Source: VAZQ01 sp036557705
Lineage (GTDB): Bacteria; Pseudomonadota; Alphaproteobacteria; Rhizobiales; Xanthobacteraceae
Length of the DNA stretch: 64,000 nt
Assembly: GCA_036557705.1 (NCBI GenBank)
Contig: DATBHB010000128.1
Coordinates: 1-64,000 of the forward strand
Direction: 5' to 3'
The notes beneath the pieces were generated by a model, which saw only the letters and a program-made list of their open reading frames with translations, was not told where the DNA came from and made no database searches. The position numbers and the translations under genes are program-made. This document shows positions 25,842-34,824 of the stretch, piece by piece; the first letter of the stretch is position 1, and each line of letters begins with the position of its first letter.

Positions 25842-27495
25842 ATGACCACAACTTTCGATCAGGCCATACCAGCGCGGAAGCGAACGCCTGGCATACTCGA
25901 TCGTGAACGCATTATCGCTACGAAAGGGTTCAATCGATGGCTCGTGCCACCCGCTGCGCTTTGCATCCATCTGTGCATCGGGATGGCGTACGGCTTTTCC
26001 GTGTTCTGGCTGCCGCTGTCGCGTGCGCTGGGGATCACGGCGAGCAAAACGTGCCCCGACATGACGATCGTCGAGGAGCTTTTTACGACGACCTGCGATT
26101 GGCGGGTCGCCAGCATGGGCTGGATGTACACATTGTTCTTTGTCGTGCTTGGCCTGTCCGCAGCCGTCTGGGGCGGCTGGCTCGAGCGGGCTGGTCCACG
26201 CAAGGCGGGTGTCGTGGCAGCCGTTTGCTGGTGCGGCGGCCTCGTGCTCGGCGCCATTGGCATTTACATCCATCAGCTGTGGCTGATGTGGGTCGGGTCC
26301 GGCGTGATCGGCGGCATTGGCCTTGGCCTCGGTTACATCTCTCCCGTTTCCACACTGGTGAAGTGGTTCCCTGACCGTCGTGGCATGGCGACCGGGATGG
26401 CGATCATGGGCTTCGGTGGCGGGGCGATGATCGGCGCGCCATTGGCGAACCTGCTGATGAACTATTTCAAGACCTCGACCTCAGTCGGCGCCGCACAAAC
26501 CTTCCTCGCGCTGGGAGCGATCTACTTCTTCTTCATGATCGTTGGGGCGTTCCGATATCGGCTGCCTCCAGCTGGCTGGCGGCCAGATGGCTGGATCCCG
26601 CCGAACGAAACCAGATCGATGATCACGCAGCATCAAGTGCACCTAAGGGATGCTCACAAGACGCCGCAGTTCTGGCTGATATGGTGGGTGCTGTGCCTGA
26701 ACGTGTCCGCCGGCATCGGGGTGATCGGCATGGCCTCGCCGATGCTCCAGGAAATCTTTGGCGGCAGGCTGATCGGCCATCCGGAACTCGGTTTCAATGC
26801 ACTAAGCGTCGAGCAGAAGGCAGCCATCGCTGCCATCGCGGCCGGCTTCGCAGGCCTGCTCTCTCTGTTCAATATCGGCGGGCGGTTCTTCTGGGCCTCG
26901 CTCTCGGACTATATCGGCCGCAAGAACACTTATTACACGTTCTTTATCCTCGGCATCGCGCTTTATGCATCCGCCTTTTTTCGCCCAGATAGGCAGCAAA
27001 GCGATGTTCGTGCTCGCCTTCGGCATCATCCTGTCGATGTACGGCGGCGGCTTCTCCACCGTGCCCGCCTACCTTGCGGATGTGTTCGGTACGCAGTTTG
27101 TGGGCGCCATCCATGGCCGCCTGCTGACGGCATGGTCGACCGCCGGCATCATCGGCCCCGTGGTGGTGAATTACATCCGCGAGGCCCAGCTGGCAGCCGG
27201 GGTACCGCGCGACCACCTTTACGACTCGACGATGTACATCCTGTGCGGGATGCTGGTTATCGGCCTCATCTGCAACTTCCTGGTCAGGCCGGTTAATTCG
27301 AAATGGTATATGAGCCAGGAAGAGGTTGCCAGGCTCCAAGCTGCGAGGTCAACGAGTGCCGCTTCCTCGGATTCATTCGGGATCGGGAAAGGCGGCTTCG
27401 ACTGGCAAGCTGCGATATTCTGGGCATTCGTCGGCATTCCGCTGGCGTGGGGAATCTGGATAACGCTGCGATCCGCAGCAACGCTGTTCCAGTAA
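25842..27495 (+). pseudogene. OFA-type MFS transporter (oxalate/formate antiporter-like), frameshifted
   Basis: Two overlapping frames together encode one 12-helix MFS protein of the OFA (OxlT-like) family, about 550 residues. The first frame runs from ATG 25842 (ribosome site gggagga) through motifs such as WFPDRRGMATGMAIMGFGGGAMIG. It reaches FFILGIALYASA at about 26975. The second resumes at PFFAQIGSKAMFVLAFGII and ends at 27495. The break falls in a gccttttttc run near 26976-26985, consistent with a 2-base deletion or 1-base insertion. It may be a real inactivation, an assembly error or, less likely, programmed slippage at the T run. If intact it would exchange small carboxylates. Confidence 0.8.
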
Positions 27496-27514
27496 CCGTG
27501 AACAGCGGCAGAGT

Positions 27515-28168
27515 TCAAACCCCGCCTGCTGTTGCTGCAAGCGTCTCGCGCACGTCCGATGCTACCGCCCACACCGAACGGCCAATCTCTTCATAGGAAA
27601 CGACGCGTGCGACGCGGTTTGCGGTTTTACGCATTTCTTCGGCAGACAACATGCAGCTCAACAGGCCACTCGACTCCGCGAGACCGAGCAAAAGCGTGTC
27701 ACGGGGCGCCGGCACGTCGTCACCGTAGATAACAAAGGCAAGACGGGCTTTAGCCTCGCGTTCCTCGCGTCCGGTGTTTTGAGGATATGCACGCCGCGAA
27801 AGGACCCAAAAGTACCGCCTGTTCTCCATCCGAAGAATGTCGGCTCGAACAAGGCGTTCAAGCACTTGGTGCAGTAGGTCTCGGCTTTGATCACCCAAGC
27901 GCTCAATCCACCACGCGCTCGGCCGTCTCGCGGGCTCAGTGGCAATCTCCCGCAGAGCGGGATCGAGAAGATCGTCACCTACTGAGGTCGGATCAACAAT
28001 GAACAGGGACTTAAGATCTGTATCGATCCGGCCCAGCAGAGAAAGCTCCATGAGAATGCCGCCTGCGATCGCGATATTCGCAACCTCGGCGCACTCCGTC
28101 CTGATCTCGCCCGTGTCATCACGGAGCATCAGAACAACAATCTCGTCAGCAAGCGTCAACTGTTTCAT
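27515..28168 (-). CDS. GPP34 (GOLPH3/VPS74-like) family protein
   Basis: This 217-residue soluble protein has the GPP34 layout known from eukaryotic GOLPH3/VPS74 and from many bacteria. It begins LTLADEIVVLMLRDDTGEI and IAGGILMELSLLGRI, with LLHQVLERLVRADILR in the middle. RYFWVLSRRAYPQNTGREE and RDTLLLGLAESSGLLSCML follow. Eukaryotic members bind phosphoinositides and glycosyltransferases; the bacterial role is unknown. It is convergent with the MFS gene, 19 bases apart. Confidence 0.8.
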   Translation of the reverse strand: MKQLTLADEIVVLMLRDDTGEIRTECAEVANIAIAGGILMELSLLGRIDTDLKSLFIVDPTSVGDDLLDPALREIATEPARRPSAWWIERLGDQSRDLLHQVLERLVRADILRMENRRYFWVLSRRAYPQNTGREEREAKARLAFVIYGDDVPAPRDTLLLGLAESSGLLSCMLSAEEMRKTANRVARVVSYEEIGRSVWAVASDVRETLAATAGGV

Positions 28169-28221
28169 GGTTGCTCTCTCAAACGCCGAGCTTCGAGCAC
28201 GCTTCGGTTTCGTCTGACCCC

Positions 28222-28478
28222 CTATCGCGGCCGTCTCGCGCGCCTCGTTAGGCCGGCAGATGCCGCTTCAGGAGCGCGGAATTCCGGCGCCCAGCCGTCG
28301 TGGCCGGATTTGTACATGACGCCCTCCTGATAGCGGATGCGAACATTGCCTGTTTCGTAGAACGAAGTAGCGCCGCCTGCCTCCCCGGCCTGCTGAGCAA
28401 AAACACGCGACGCTGCGACCGCCGCCCGTTGCCGCGGCGCCCGTCACCAGCATATCGCGTCTGTTTGAATCGATCATC
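28222..28478 (-). pseudogene. Remnant of an exported alpha/beta hydrolase-like protein (N-terminal)
   Basis: A gggagg ribosome site precedes ATG 28478, and the frame begins MIDSNRRDMLVTGAAAT, a Tat-like leader. It then breaks. In another frame the sequence reads SFYETGNVRIRYQEGVMYKSGHDGW up to a stop at 28222, resembling the first strands of secreted alpha/beta hydrolases. Nothing of the catalytic part follows. The gene is frameshifted and truncated. Confidence 0.4.
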
Positions 28479-28623
28479 GGCACCCTCCCTGACTTACGGC
28501 CGCGCCAACCATCCCGCATAGCGTACAAGCGCGCGTCGTTTGCGTCTACAACCCATGCCCGGATGGTGATATGGTGGTTGGTAATCACAAAGCGCTCAGA
28601 CGCCGGTCATCGGGAGGGAGCCC

Positions 28624-29826
28624 ATGAACACGAAGATCACGCGGCGAGGTCTTGTTCGAGCCGCCGGCGCATCCGGCGGGCTTGGAATCCTGGCCTCCAC
28701 CGCTCGCGGCCAACAGACGGCAGGGCCAGCCGCGACCGGAATCGACCCGCTCACGATCAAACGCCGCGGCGTTGGGCTGCGCGGCTACGATCCGGCGCTT
28801 GCTTCGCCTGGATTCACGCTGTTCACGCCCAGTGCGGAGACGAACAAGACCGTCTACCTCATCGACCTGCGCGGAGAGGTCGTACATAGCTGGGAAATGC
28901 CCTACCCGCCCGGCTACGGGTATCTCACCGAGCGCGGAACACTGTTCTACAACGGCAAGATCCCGAACCAGAGCCGGATCGGCCGCGCCGCTTACATGTG
29001 CGGCGCTGCGCTGGAAGTGGATTGGAGGGGGAAAGTGCTGTGGGAGGTTCGTCATCCCGAGCACACGCACGACGGCATCCGGCTCAAGAACGGCAATGTG
29101 CTGCTCATCTGCAAGAAGCCGCTTCCGGAGGACATTGTTCCGAAAGTCAGCGGCGGACGCCCCGGCACCGAATACGACAACGGCAAGATGATCGGCGACT
29201 ATCTCGTGGAGATGACAACCGGCGGGAGGATGGTCTGGGAGTGGCGGGCGTGGGAGCACCTCGATCCGGTCAAGGACGGCATCACCGCGGTGCAGGACGA
29301 CCGCGACGTATGGACGCTTGCCAATGGGCTGTCCGAAATGCCCGACGGAAACATTCTTCTGAGCTTTCGTCACATCTCCACAGTAATCATGATCAACCGG
29401 CAGAGCGGCGAGATCTACTGGAAACTCGGTGCTCCGCCGCTTTCCGGTCAGCACGCCCCCTACATGCTCGCCAACGGCAATGTGCTGCTGTTCGATAACG
29501 GGCCGCACCGGCTCGATGCAACGCTGCCGTTCTCGCGCGTGCTCGAAATCAATCCGGCGACGAAGGAGATCGAGTGGAAATACCAGGAGGCGCTGCCGTC
29601 GAATTTTTTCAGCCCCAGGATTTCGAACGCGCGACGTCTGCCGAACGGGAATACTCTGATCGATGAAGGATGGTTCGGCCGCTTCTTCGAAGTGACGCAC
29701 GATGGCGATGTGGTCTGGGAATACGTCAATCCGTATTTCGGCGGCCGCCCCAAGGCAGAAACCAATCAGGTATTTCGCGTCTATCGGTATACACCCGAAG
29801 AGATCGCCAGAGCGCAGGCGGCGTAG
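28624..29826 (+). CDS. Arylsulfotransferase-like (ASST family) exported protein
   Basis: This 400-residue protein begins with a Tat signal (ITRRGLVRAAGASGG). It then shows beta-propeller repeats of the ASST family: TVYLIDLRGEVVHSW, ALEVDWRGKVLWEVRHP, EMTTGGRMVWEWRAWEH, MINRQSGEIYWKLG and FEVTHDGDVVWEYVNP. Family members transfer sulfate between phenols via an active-site His in the periplasm; His candidates lie in PEHTHDG and SFRHIS. I cannot confirm that the catalytic set is complete, so a non-enzymatic propeller is possible. Start is set by gggaggg upstream of ATG 28624. Confidence 0.75.
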   Translation: MNTKITRRGLVRAAGASGGLGILASTARGQQTAGPAATGIDPLTIKRRGVGLRGYDPALASPGFTLFTPSAETNKTVYLIDLRGEVVHSWEMPYPPGYGYLTERGTLFYNGKIPNQSRIGRAAYMCGAALEVDWRGKVLWEVRHPEHTHDGIRLKNGNVLLICKKPLPEDIVPKVSGGRPGTEYDNGKMIGDYLVEMTTGGRMVWEWRAWEHLDPVKDGITAVQDDRDVWTLANGLSEMPDGNILLSFRHISTVIMINRQSGEIYWKLGAPPLSGQHAPYMLANGNVLLFDNGPHRLDATLPFSRVLEINPATKEIEWKYQEALPSNFFSPRISNARRLPNGNTLIDEGWFGRFFEVTHDGDVVWEYVNPYFGGRPKAETNQVFRVYRYTPEEIARAQAA

Positions 29827-29990
29827 CGCTACAGATTCCGATGAATTTGCATTGGTCCTTGGCAGCAAAAGAACCGGTAGCACGGATTCCTCTGCCGCGC
29901 GGCAAGCTCCGTTACCTCTCCCCGCTTGCGGGGAGAGGTAGATCGCGGCTCCGCCACGACACCCTCTTGCTTTCTACAAATGGGAGGAAA

Positions 29991-30857
29991 ATGATGCGAA
30001 AATTCGTCATGGCTCTAATCTGTGCGGCGCTCATCCCGATGAGCGCCGCCCGTGCGCAACTGTTTGCTCCGAACTCGTCGGGCGTCTCGATGGGACATCT
30101 GCATTATTTCGTGCGCGATGTCGCAAAAAACCGCAAATTCTGGATCGATCTCGGCGCCACCCCGGTGATGCTGGGCACGCGCGAGGTTCTGCGGTTTCCC
30201 GGGGTAACGGTCCTGCTGACGCAAGGCAATCCCTCCGGCAACTCGGAAGGGTCCGTCGTCGATCACGTGGGCTTTCGCGTTCCCAATGTCCGCCGCTTGA
30301 TGGAGAAGATGGTGGATGCGGGCTACAAGGTGCAGTTGAGCGGCAGCCTGACCGGGAAGGTCGGCAATGTCTGGGCTCCCGAAGGCGAACGCATCGAGCT
30401 GCTCGAAGATCAGTCCATCAACGTGAAGTTCGCCCCCGACCAGGGTGCTTACGTGCCGCCGCCGAAAATGACAGTGCCGATCACGCTGCATCACATTCAC
30501 CTCTATGTGCCTGCCGGCGCGATAGCGGAAGCCAAGGCCTGGTATGTGAAAGAGTTCGGGGCGGCGCCGGGCAAACGCTACAAGACCGAGGAGCCGCCCT
30601 ACGAGGCAGCCGATCTGCCGGGCGTGAATTTGAATTTCGCCGCAGCCCACGGCGCCTTGAAACCGACGAAAGGCCGCGCGCTCGATCATATCGGTTTCGA
30701 GATTGCGAACCTGCAGGCCTTTACGAGGAAGCTCGAAGAAAGCGGGGTCAAGCTCGATGCGCCTTACAAGGTGCTCCCTAACGGACTGGCCAATGCCTAT
30801 GTGACGGATCCTTGGGGGACAAGGATCGAATTGACGGAGGGCTTGAACAAGCTGTGA
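29991..30857 (+). CDS. Exported VOC (glyoxalase/dioxygenase-fold) family protein
   Basis: This 288-residue protein has a signal peptide (about 1-22, MSAARAQ) and two VOC modules. The first begins GHLHYFVRDVAKNRKFWIDLGA and the second HHIHLYVPAGAIAEAKAWYVKEFGA. Putative metal ligands are the His of each HxH start and Glu in RIELLED and RIELTEG. The family includes glyoxalases, extradiol dioxygenases and epimerases; the reaction here is unknown. An exported VOC protein is unusual but common in this bacterial group. Ribosome site ggaggaaa just before ATG 29991. Confidence 0.85.
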   Translation: MMRKFVMALICAALIPMSAARAQLFAPNSSGVSMGHLHYFVRDVAKNRKFWIDLGATPVMLGTREVLRFPGVTVLLTQGNPSGNSEGSVVDHVGFRVPNVRRLMEKMVDAGYKVQLSGSLTGKVGNVWAPEGERIELLEDQSINVKFAPDQGAYVPPPKMTVPITLHHIHLYVPAGAIAEAKAWYVKEFGAAPGKRYKTEEPPYEAADLPGVNLNFAAAHGALKPTKGRALDHIGFEIANLQAFTRKLEESGVKLDAPYKVLPNGLANAYVTDPWGTRIELTEGLNKL

Positions 30858-30875
30858 CCAGTGGGGGTTCTGGTT

Positions 30876-30974
30876 CGTAGGGTGGGCAACGGCGCCCCTC
30901 CTGAGCCAACCGCGTGGGCAAAATCGCGCCGCGCCGTTGCCCACGCTGCGCCACGCGATTTTGCCCACCCTACG
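30876..30974. repeat. Inverted repeat, family 'cgtagggtgggcaa'
   Basis: Arms cgtagggtgggcaa and its complement ttgcccaccctacg flank a middle that repeats gcgtgggcaaaatcgcg and cgccgttgcccacgc. Other copies are at 36583-36783, 39033-39142, 45785-45926 and 46215-46347. Confidence 0.85.
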
Positions 30975-31003
30975 ATCCGCGCGCTTGCAACAGGAGCCGT
31001 ACG

Positions 31004-31711
31004 ATGAACACCCTCCTTACCCGGCGGCGGGCCCTGGCGGCCACGGCTGCGTTCGCGCTTGCCCCGCTTGCGGGGAAGGCAGCCGAGCCCGTCGGGATGC
31101 AGCTCATTCTTGCTGCCGACGTCTCCGGCAGCGTCAACGCGACGCGCTACAAGGTCCAGCAGGAGGGATATCTGGAGGCACTGGGGGATCCGCGTATCAT
31201 CGACGTTGTCCGCGGGCTCGAACCTCCTGTTCTTGCCATCACGTTCATTGCCTGGTCGCGCGAACAGCAGATCATGGTTCCCTGGATGCGAGTCCAGGAC
31301 GCTGCGTCGATGGATGCATTCCGCACTCGGTTAGGAAGCATGCAGCGCCCGCGTATCGGGATCAATACCTTCATCAGCCAAGCGCTCCGGTTCTGCGGCG
31401 AACAGTTCGATCAGGAGTTTACCGGCGGCCGCAAAGTCATCGATGTCTCGGGAGACGGCGACGACAATCAAGGCATCGCCGGGGTTCGTGCGGTCCGTGA
31501 TGCATTGGTTTCAAGAGGCGTCGTCATCAACGGGCTGCCGATCATCGTCAAGCCGCCCGATTACATATTTCCGCCGCAGCCTCCCGAAGGTCTGGACGTA
31601 TACTATCGCAGGCACGTGGTCGGCGGCCAAGGGCACGTCGTGATCGAATCGATCGGCTTCGATAATTTCAAGCAGGCCATTTTGCAGAAGCTGCTGCTCG
31701 AAATTGGGTGA
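31004..31711 (+). CDS. DUF1194 domain-containing protein (von Willebrand A-like), exported
   Basis: This 235-residue protein has a Tat-like signal (LTRRRALAATAAFALAPLAGKA). It continues with a vWA-type fold: LILAADVSGSVNATRY carries the DxSxS metal-site motif and KVIDVSGDGDDNQG is the second family signature. It ends with GHVVIESIGFDNFKQAILQKL. DUF1194 function is not established; the fold usually mediates metal-dependent protein binding. ATG 31004 is preceded by caggag. Confidence 0.9.
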   Translation: MNTLLTRRRALAATAAFALAPLAGKAAEPVGMQLILAADVSGSVNATRYKVQQEGYLEALGDPRIIDVVRGLEPPVLAITFIAWSREQQIMVPWMRVQDAASMDAFRTRLGSMQRPRIGINTFISQALRFCGEQFDQEFTGGRKVIDVSGDGDDNQGIAGVRAVRDALVSRGVVINGLPIIVKPPDYIFPPQPPEGLDVYYRRHVVGGQGHVVIESIGFDNFKQAILQKLLLEIG

Positions 31712-31793
31712 GCCCGTTCCGATCAGGTTGGATCACGTAGCGGCAAAGCCGACTGTGCGATGCTCCTCAGGGTGAGGTAGACAGGAAATTGTC

Positions 31794-33677
31794 ATGACGC
31801 TCACCGCAGCAGTCGAACGAACGACAGGGCCGCACAGCGGCAGCCGTGCGGGCTTGACTCTGGGCGCCCTGGGCATCGTGTATGGCGACATCGGCACCAG
31901 TCCGCTCTACGCCTTCAAGGCAGCGCTGCAATGGGGAGGCAGCGACGTGAGCTCAGCAGCCGTACTCGGCATGCTCTCGCTGATCGTGTGGACTCTCATC
32001 ATCACCGTATCGATCAAATATGTGGCGATCGTGATGCGCGCCGATAACGACGGCGAGGGCGGCATTCTGGCGTTGATGTCGCTCCTTGGCATCAAGCACG
32101 GCCGCCGCGCCGGCGTGATCGCCATCGGCATCCTCGGCGCCGCTTTGCTCTATGCCGACGGCGCGATTACACCGGCCATATCGGTGCTCAGCGCGCTCGA
32201 AGGGCTTAAGGCGCCAGCGCCCGCTTTGGCGGCGTATGTGGTCCCGCTGTCGGTCGTCGTGCTGGTTGCTTTATTCATGCTGCAGCCGCAGGGCACCTCA
32301 CGCATCGGCCGTCTGTTCGGTCCGATCATGATCCTCTGGTTCATTGCGATCGGCGCACTCGGGATTGCAGGCATTGTCAGCCACCCTGCCGTCCTTGCCG
32401 CGCTCGATCCCCTCTACGGGCTCGAATATCTATTCGGCCATGGTGCCAAGGGCTTTCTGGTGCTGGGCGTTGTATTCCTCTGCGCGACCGGAGCCGAAGC
32501 GCTTTATGCCGACATGGGACATTTTGGCTCGCAGCCGATCAGAATCGCCTGGTACGGCCTCGTCTTGCCGACATTAGTGCTGAACTACGCCGGCCAAGCG
32601 GCTGTAGCCATTGAGGGCGGCGTCGCAGCCGACGCCAATCCGTTCTTTGTGCTGTGCCCGCCGGCCTTGCAGCTGCCGCTGGTCGGGCTCGCCACCGCAG
32701 CAACGATCATCGCAAGCCAAGCGATCATCAGCGGCACGTTCTCGATGACCCGCCAGGCGATGCAGCTCGGCGTCTGCCCGCGGCTCGCCGTCACCCAAAC
32801 TTCAGCAGAAGGCTATGGACAGATCTACGTGGGATTCGTGAATTGGCTGCTGATGGCTTTGACACTGGGCCTGGCGCTCGGTTTCGGCTCCTCCGATAAC
32901 CTCGCCTCAGCTTACGGCATCGCCGTCGCCTCGACCATGCTGCTCACCTCGATCCTGATGTTTCTGGCAATGCGCGAGGTCTGGCACTGGAGTCTCGGTT
33001 TGAGCATCGCCGTCGCCGGCGTGTTCGTTATCGTCGATTTCTCCTTCGTAGCCGCTAATCTGATGAAGGTGATCGAGGGCGGGTGGGTGCCGCTCGCCGT
33101 CGGCGCGGCGCTGTTCTTTCTGATGTGGACCTGGTGGCGGGGCCGCGCCGCGATCACGCGCAAACTCGAGCGCGATACGCTGCCGCTTCGTGCCTTCATT
33201 GCCCAGATTCACGGCAAGCCGCGCGTGCAGGGCACGGCTGTCTATCTGACCAGCCGCGTCGATGTGGTGCCGGTGCCGCTGCTGCACAACCTCAAACACA
33301 ACAAGGTGCTGCACGAGCGGATCGTGCTGCTGCGCGTCGTCACGGAAAACATCCCCCGTGTGGCGCTGCACAAACGGATCGAGGTTCTACATCTCGGCGA
33401 GAATTTTCACTCCGTTGTGGCTCATTACGGCTTCATGCAGCAGCCGAACATTCCGGGCGTGCTGATGCGCTGCACCAGAGAGGATCTTCAGTTCAACATG
33501 ATGGAGACTTCCTTCTTCATCGGCAGAGTGACGATCGTGCCTGAGCGGCGCTCGCGCTTCGGCGCAATCCGCGTCAAAATCTTCGAGGCCATGCACCGGA
33601 ACGCGCTGTCGGCGACCGCATTCTTTCGCATCCCGCCGGACCGGGTAATCGAGCTCGGCGGCGAGGTGGAGATTTGA
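31794..33677 (+). CDS. kup: Low-affinity potassium transporter Kup
   Basis: This 627-residue protein has about 12 membrane spans and the Kup family opening TLGALGIVYGDIGTSPLYAFKAAL. Other typical motifs are NDGEGGILALMSL, LYADGAITPAISVLSALEG and TGAEALYADMGHFG. The C-terminal cytoplasmic domain starts after about residue 450. It takes up K+ together with H+ and matters at low pH or low osmolarity. A ribosome site (aggaaa) precedes ATG 31794. It is followed closely by a methyltransferase gene on the same strand. Confidence 0.97.
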   Translation: MTLTAAVERTTGPHSGSRAGLTLGALGIVYGDIGTSPLYAFKAALQWGGSDVSSAAVLGMLSLIVWTLIITVSIKYVAIVMRADNDGEGGILALMSLLGIKHGRRAGVIAIGILGAALLYADGAITPAISVLSALEGLKAPAPALAAYVVPLSVVVLVALFMLQPQGTSRIGRLFGPIMILWFIAIGALGIAGIVSHPAVLAALDPLYGLEYLFGHGAKGFLVLGVVFLCATGAEALYADMGHFGSQPIRIAWYGLVLPTLVLNYAGQAAVAIEGGVAADANPFFVLCPPALQLPLVGLATAATIIASQAIISGTFSMTRQAMQLGVCPRLAVTQTSAEGYGQIYVGFVNWLLMALTLGLALGFGSSDNLASAYGIAVASTMLLTSILMFLAMREVWHWSLGLSIAVAGVFVIVDFSFVAANLMKVIEGGWVPLAVGAALFFLMWTWWRGRAAITRKLERDTLPLRAFIAQIHGKPRVQGTAVYLTSRVDVVPVPLLHNLKHNKVLHERIVLLRVVTENIPRVALHKRIEVLHLGENFHSVVAHYGFMQQPNIPGVLMRCTREDLQFNMMETSFFIGRVTIVPERRSRFGAIRVKIFEAMHRNALSATAFFRIPPDRVIELGGEVEI

Positions 33678-33709
33678 CGTGAAGCCCGGAAACGGTGCAA
33701 AGGGAAGGA

Positions 33710-34534
33710 ATGGCTGAAATCCGAGCCGTTGCCGAGCATTACCGCCGCGCCAACCTGAGCGCGATCATCCTCGCTGCGCTGGACGCCGCCGGCAAGGACA
33801 TCGACCACCTCTCGCCTGACGACCTCGCGCCGATCGATCAACTGCACACGCGCGGACGCGAGGCGACAGTCGATCTTGCCCGGTTGCTCGCGCTCAAGGG
33901 CGATGAGACCCTGCTCGACCTCGGTTGCGGCATCGGCGGACCGTCGCGCTACATCGCAAAGACGTACGGCTGTCGGGTCACGGGCCTCGACCTGACGCCG
34001 GAGTTCTGCGAAGCAGCCGCAATGCTGGCCGAGCGCACCGGGCTCGCCGACAAGGTGGACTATCGACAGGGCGATGCGCTCGCTGTTCCGTTCGCCGACG
34101 GCAGTTTCGATGTCGTATGGTCGCAGAACGTAGCGATGAACATCGACGATCGCGACCGGCTTTACGGCGAGATCCGGCGCGTGCTGAAACCCGGTGGGCG
34201 CTACGGCTTCTCCGACGTCGTCGATATTGGCCCTGGACCGCTGCATTTTCCGGTTCCATGGGCGCGCAATGCTTCGATCAGCTTTCTGCTAAGCCCTGCG
34301 GCCACACGGCAGAAGCTCGAGGCCGCCGGTCTCCGCGTCACTATGTTTGAGGATGAGACGGACCGCGCGCTTACGCGCGCGCGCGAACGGATGAAGTCGG
34401 CCGGTGCGCCGCTAGCGCTTGGACTGCACACGGTGCTCGGCGAGGACGCCCCGACCATGCTCAAGAACATGCTCCACAATTACGAGGAAGGGCGTATCGG
34501 TTTCGTCCAGGGCGTGGCGGTACGCAGCGATTAG
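33710..34534 (+). CDS. SAM-dependent methyltransferase, class I
   Basis: This 274-residue protein shows the class I methyltransferase signature: motif I LLDLGCGIGGPSRYIA, then VTGLDLTPEFCEAA. DALAVPFADGSFDVVWSQNVAMNI and RVLKPGGRYGFSDVV follow. The pattern resembles sterol/tocopherol/sarcosine-type small-molecule methyltransferases. The substrate is unknown. ATG 33710 is chosen for the agggaagga site directly upstream; a GTG at 33695 is possible. It lies 32 bases after kup and may be cotranscribed. Confidence 0.85.
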   Translation: MAEIRAVAEHYRRANLSAIILAALDAAGKDIDHLSPDDLAPIDQLHTRGREATVDLARLLALKGDETLLDLGCGIGGPSRYIAKTYGCRVTGLDLTPEFCEAAAMLAERTGLADKVDYRQGDALAVPFADGSFDVVWSQNVAMNIDDRDRLYGEIRRVLKPGGRYGFSDVVDIGPGPLHFPVPWARNASISFLLSPAATRQKLEAAGLRVTMFEDETDRALTRARERMKSAGAPLALGLHTVLGEDAPTMLKNMLHNYEEGRIGFVQGVAVRSD

Positions 34535-34597
34535 CGCGTCCTGTTTTGCTACGTGCGCATCGGTTCGCGAGGGCGAGGCACAAGTCAGGAGATTTGC

Positions 34598-34621
34598 AGG
34601 GGCGGGTTTCAAACCCGCCCT
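34598..34621. repeat. Palindrome, family 'gtaggggcgggttt'
   Basis: aggggcgggttt followed by caaacccgccct; an imperfect copy of the element at 16813-16841. Confidence 0.7.
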
Positions 34622-34764
34622 CCCTCGGGGGACGCCGCTCGCGTGATTTGTCCGGGTGATCCATCGACCGCGCAGGATCATTCGCGTCGCGCGGTAGGGA
34701 CGAATGCGAGTCCACCGGTGTAATCGCGACAGAGCGCAACCTCACGGTCCGTGTTTGTCGCGCC

Positions 34765-34789
34765 GGGCGGGTTTGAAACCCGCCCCTAC
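34765..34789. repeat. Palindrome, family 'gtaggggcgggttt'
   Basis: gggcgggtttgaaacccgcccctac, one arm shortened. It lies downstream of the minus-strand PQQ dehydrogenase and may act as its terminator. Confidence 0.7.
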
Positions 34790-34824
34790 ATGTATCCTGG
34801 TCCGCGCGCAACCCGATGACCGTG

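Larger units (their letters stand above)
34535..34824. other. Intergenic region with tRNA-Arg-like fragment and two palindromes
   Basis: No gene is seen. Bases 34544-34561 (gttttgctacgtgcgcat) are identical to the first part of the minus-strand tRNA-Arg(ACG) gene at 38429-38505. Two copies of the 'ggggcgggttt' palindrome lie at 34598-34621 and 34765-34789, the latter just beyond the stop of the PQQ dehydrogenase gene. Confidence 0.6.
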
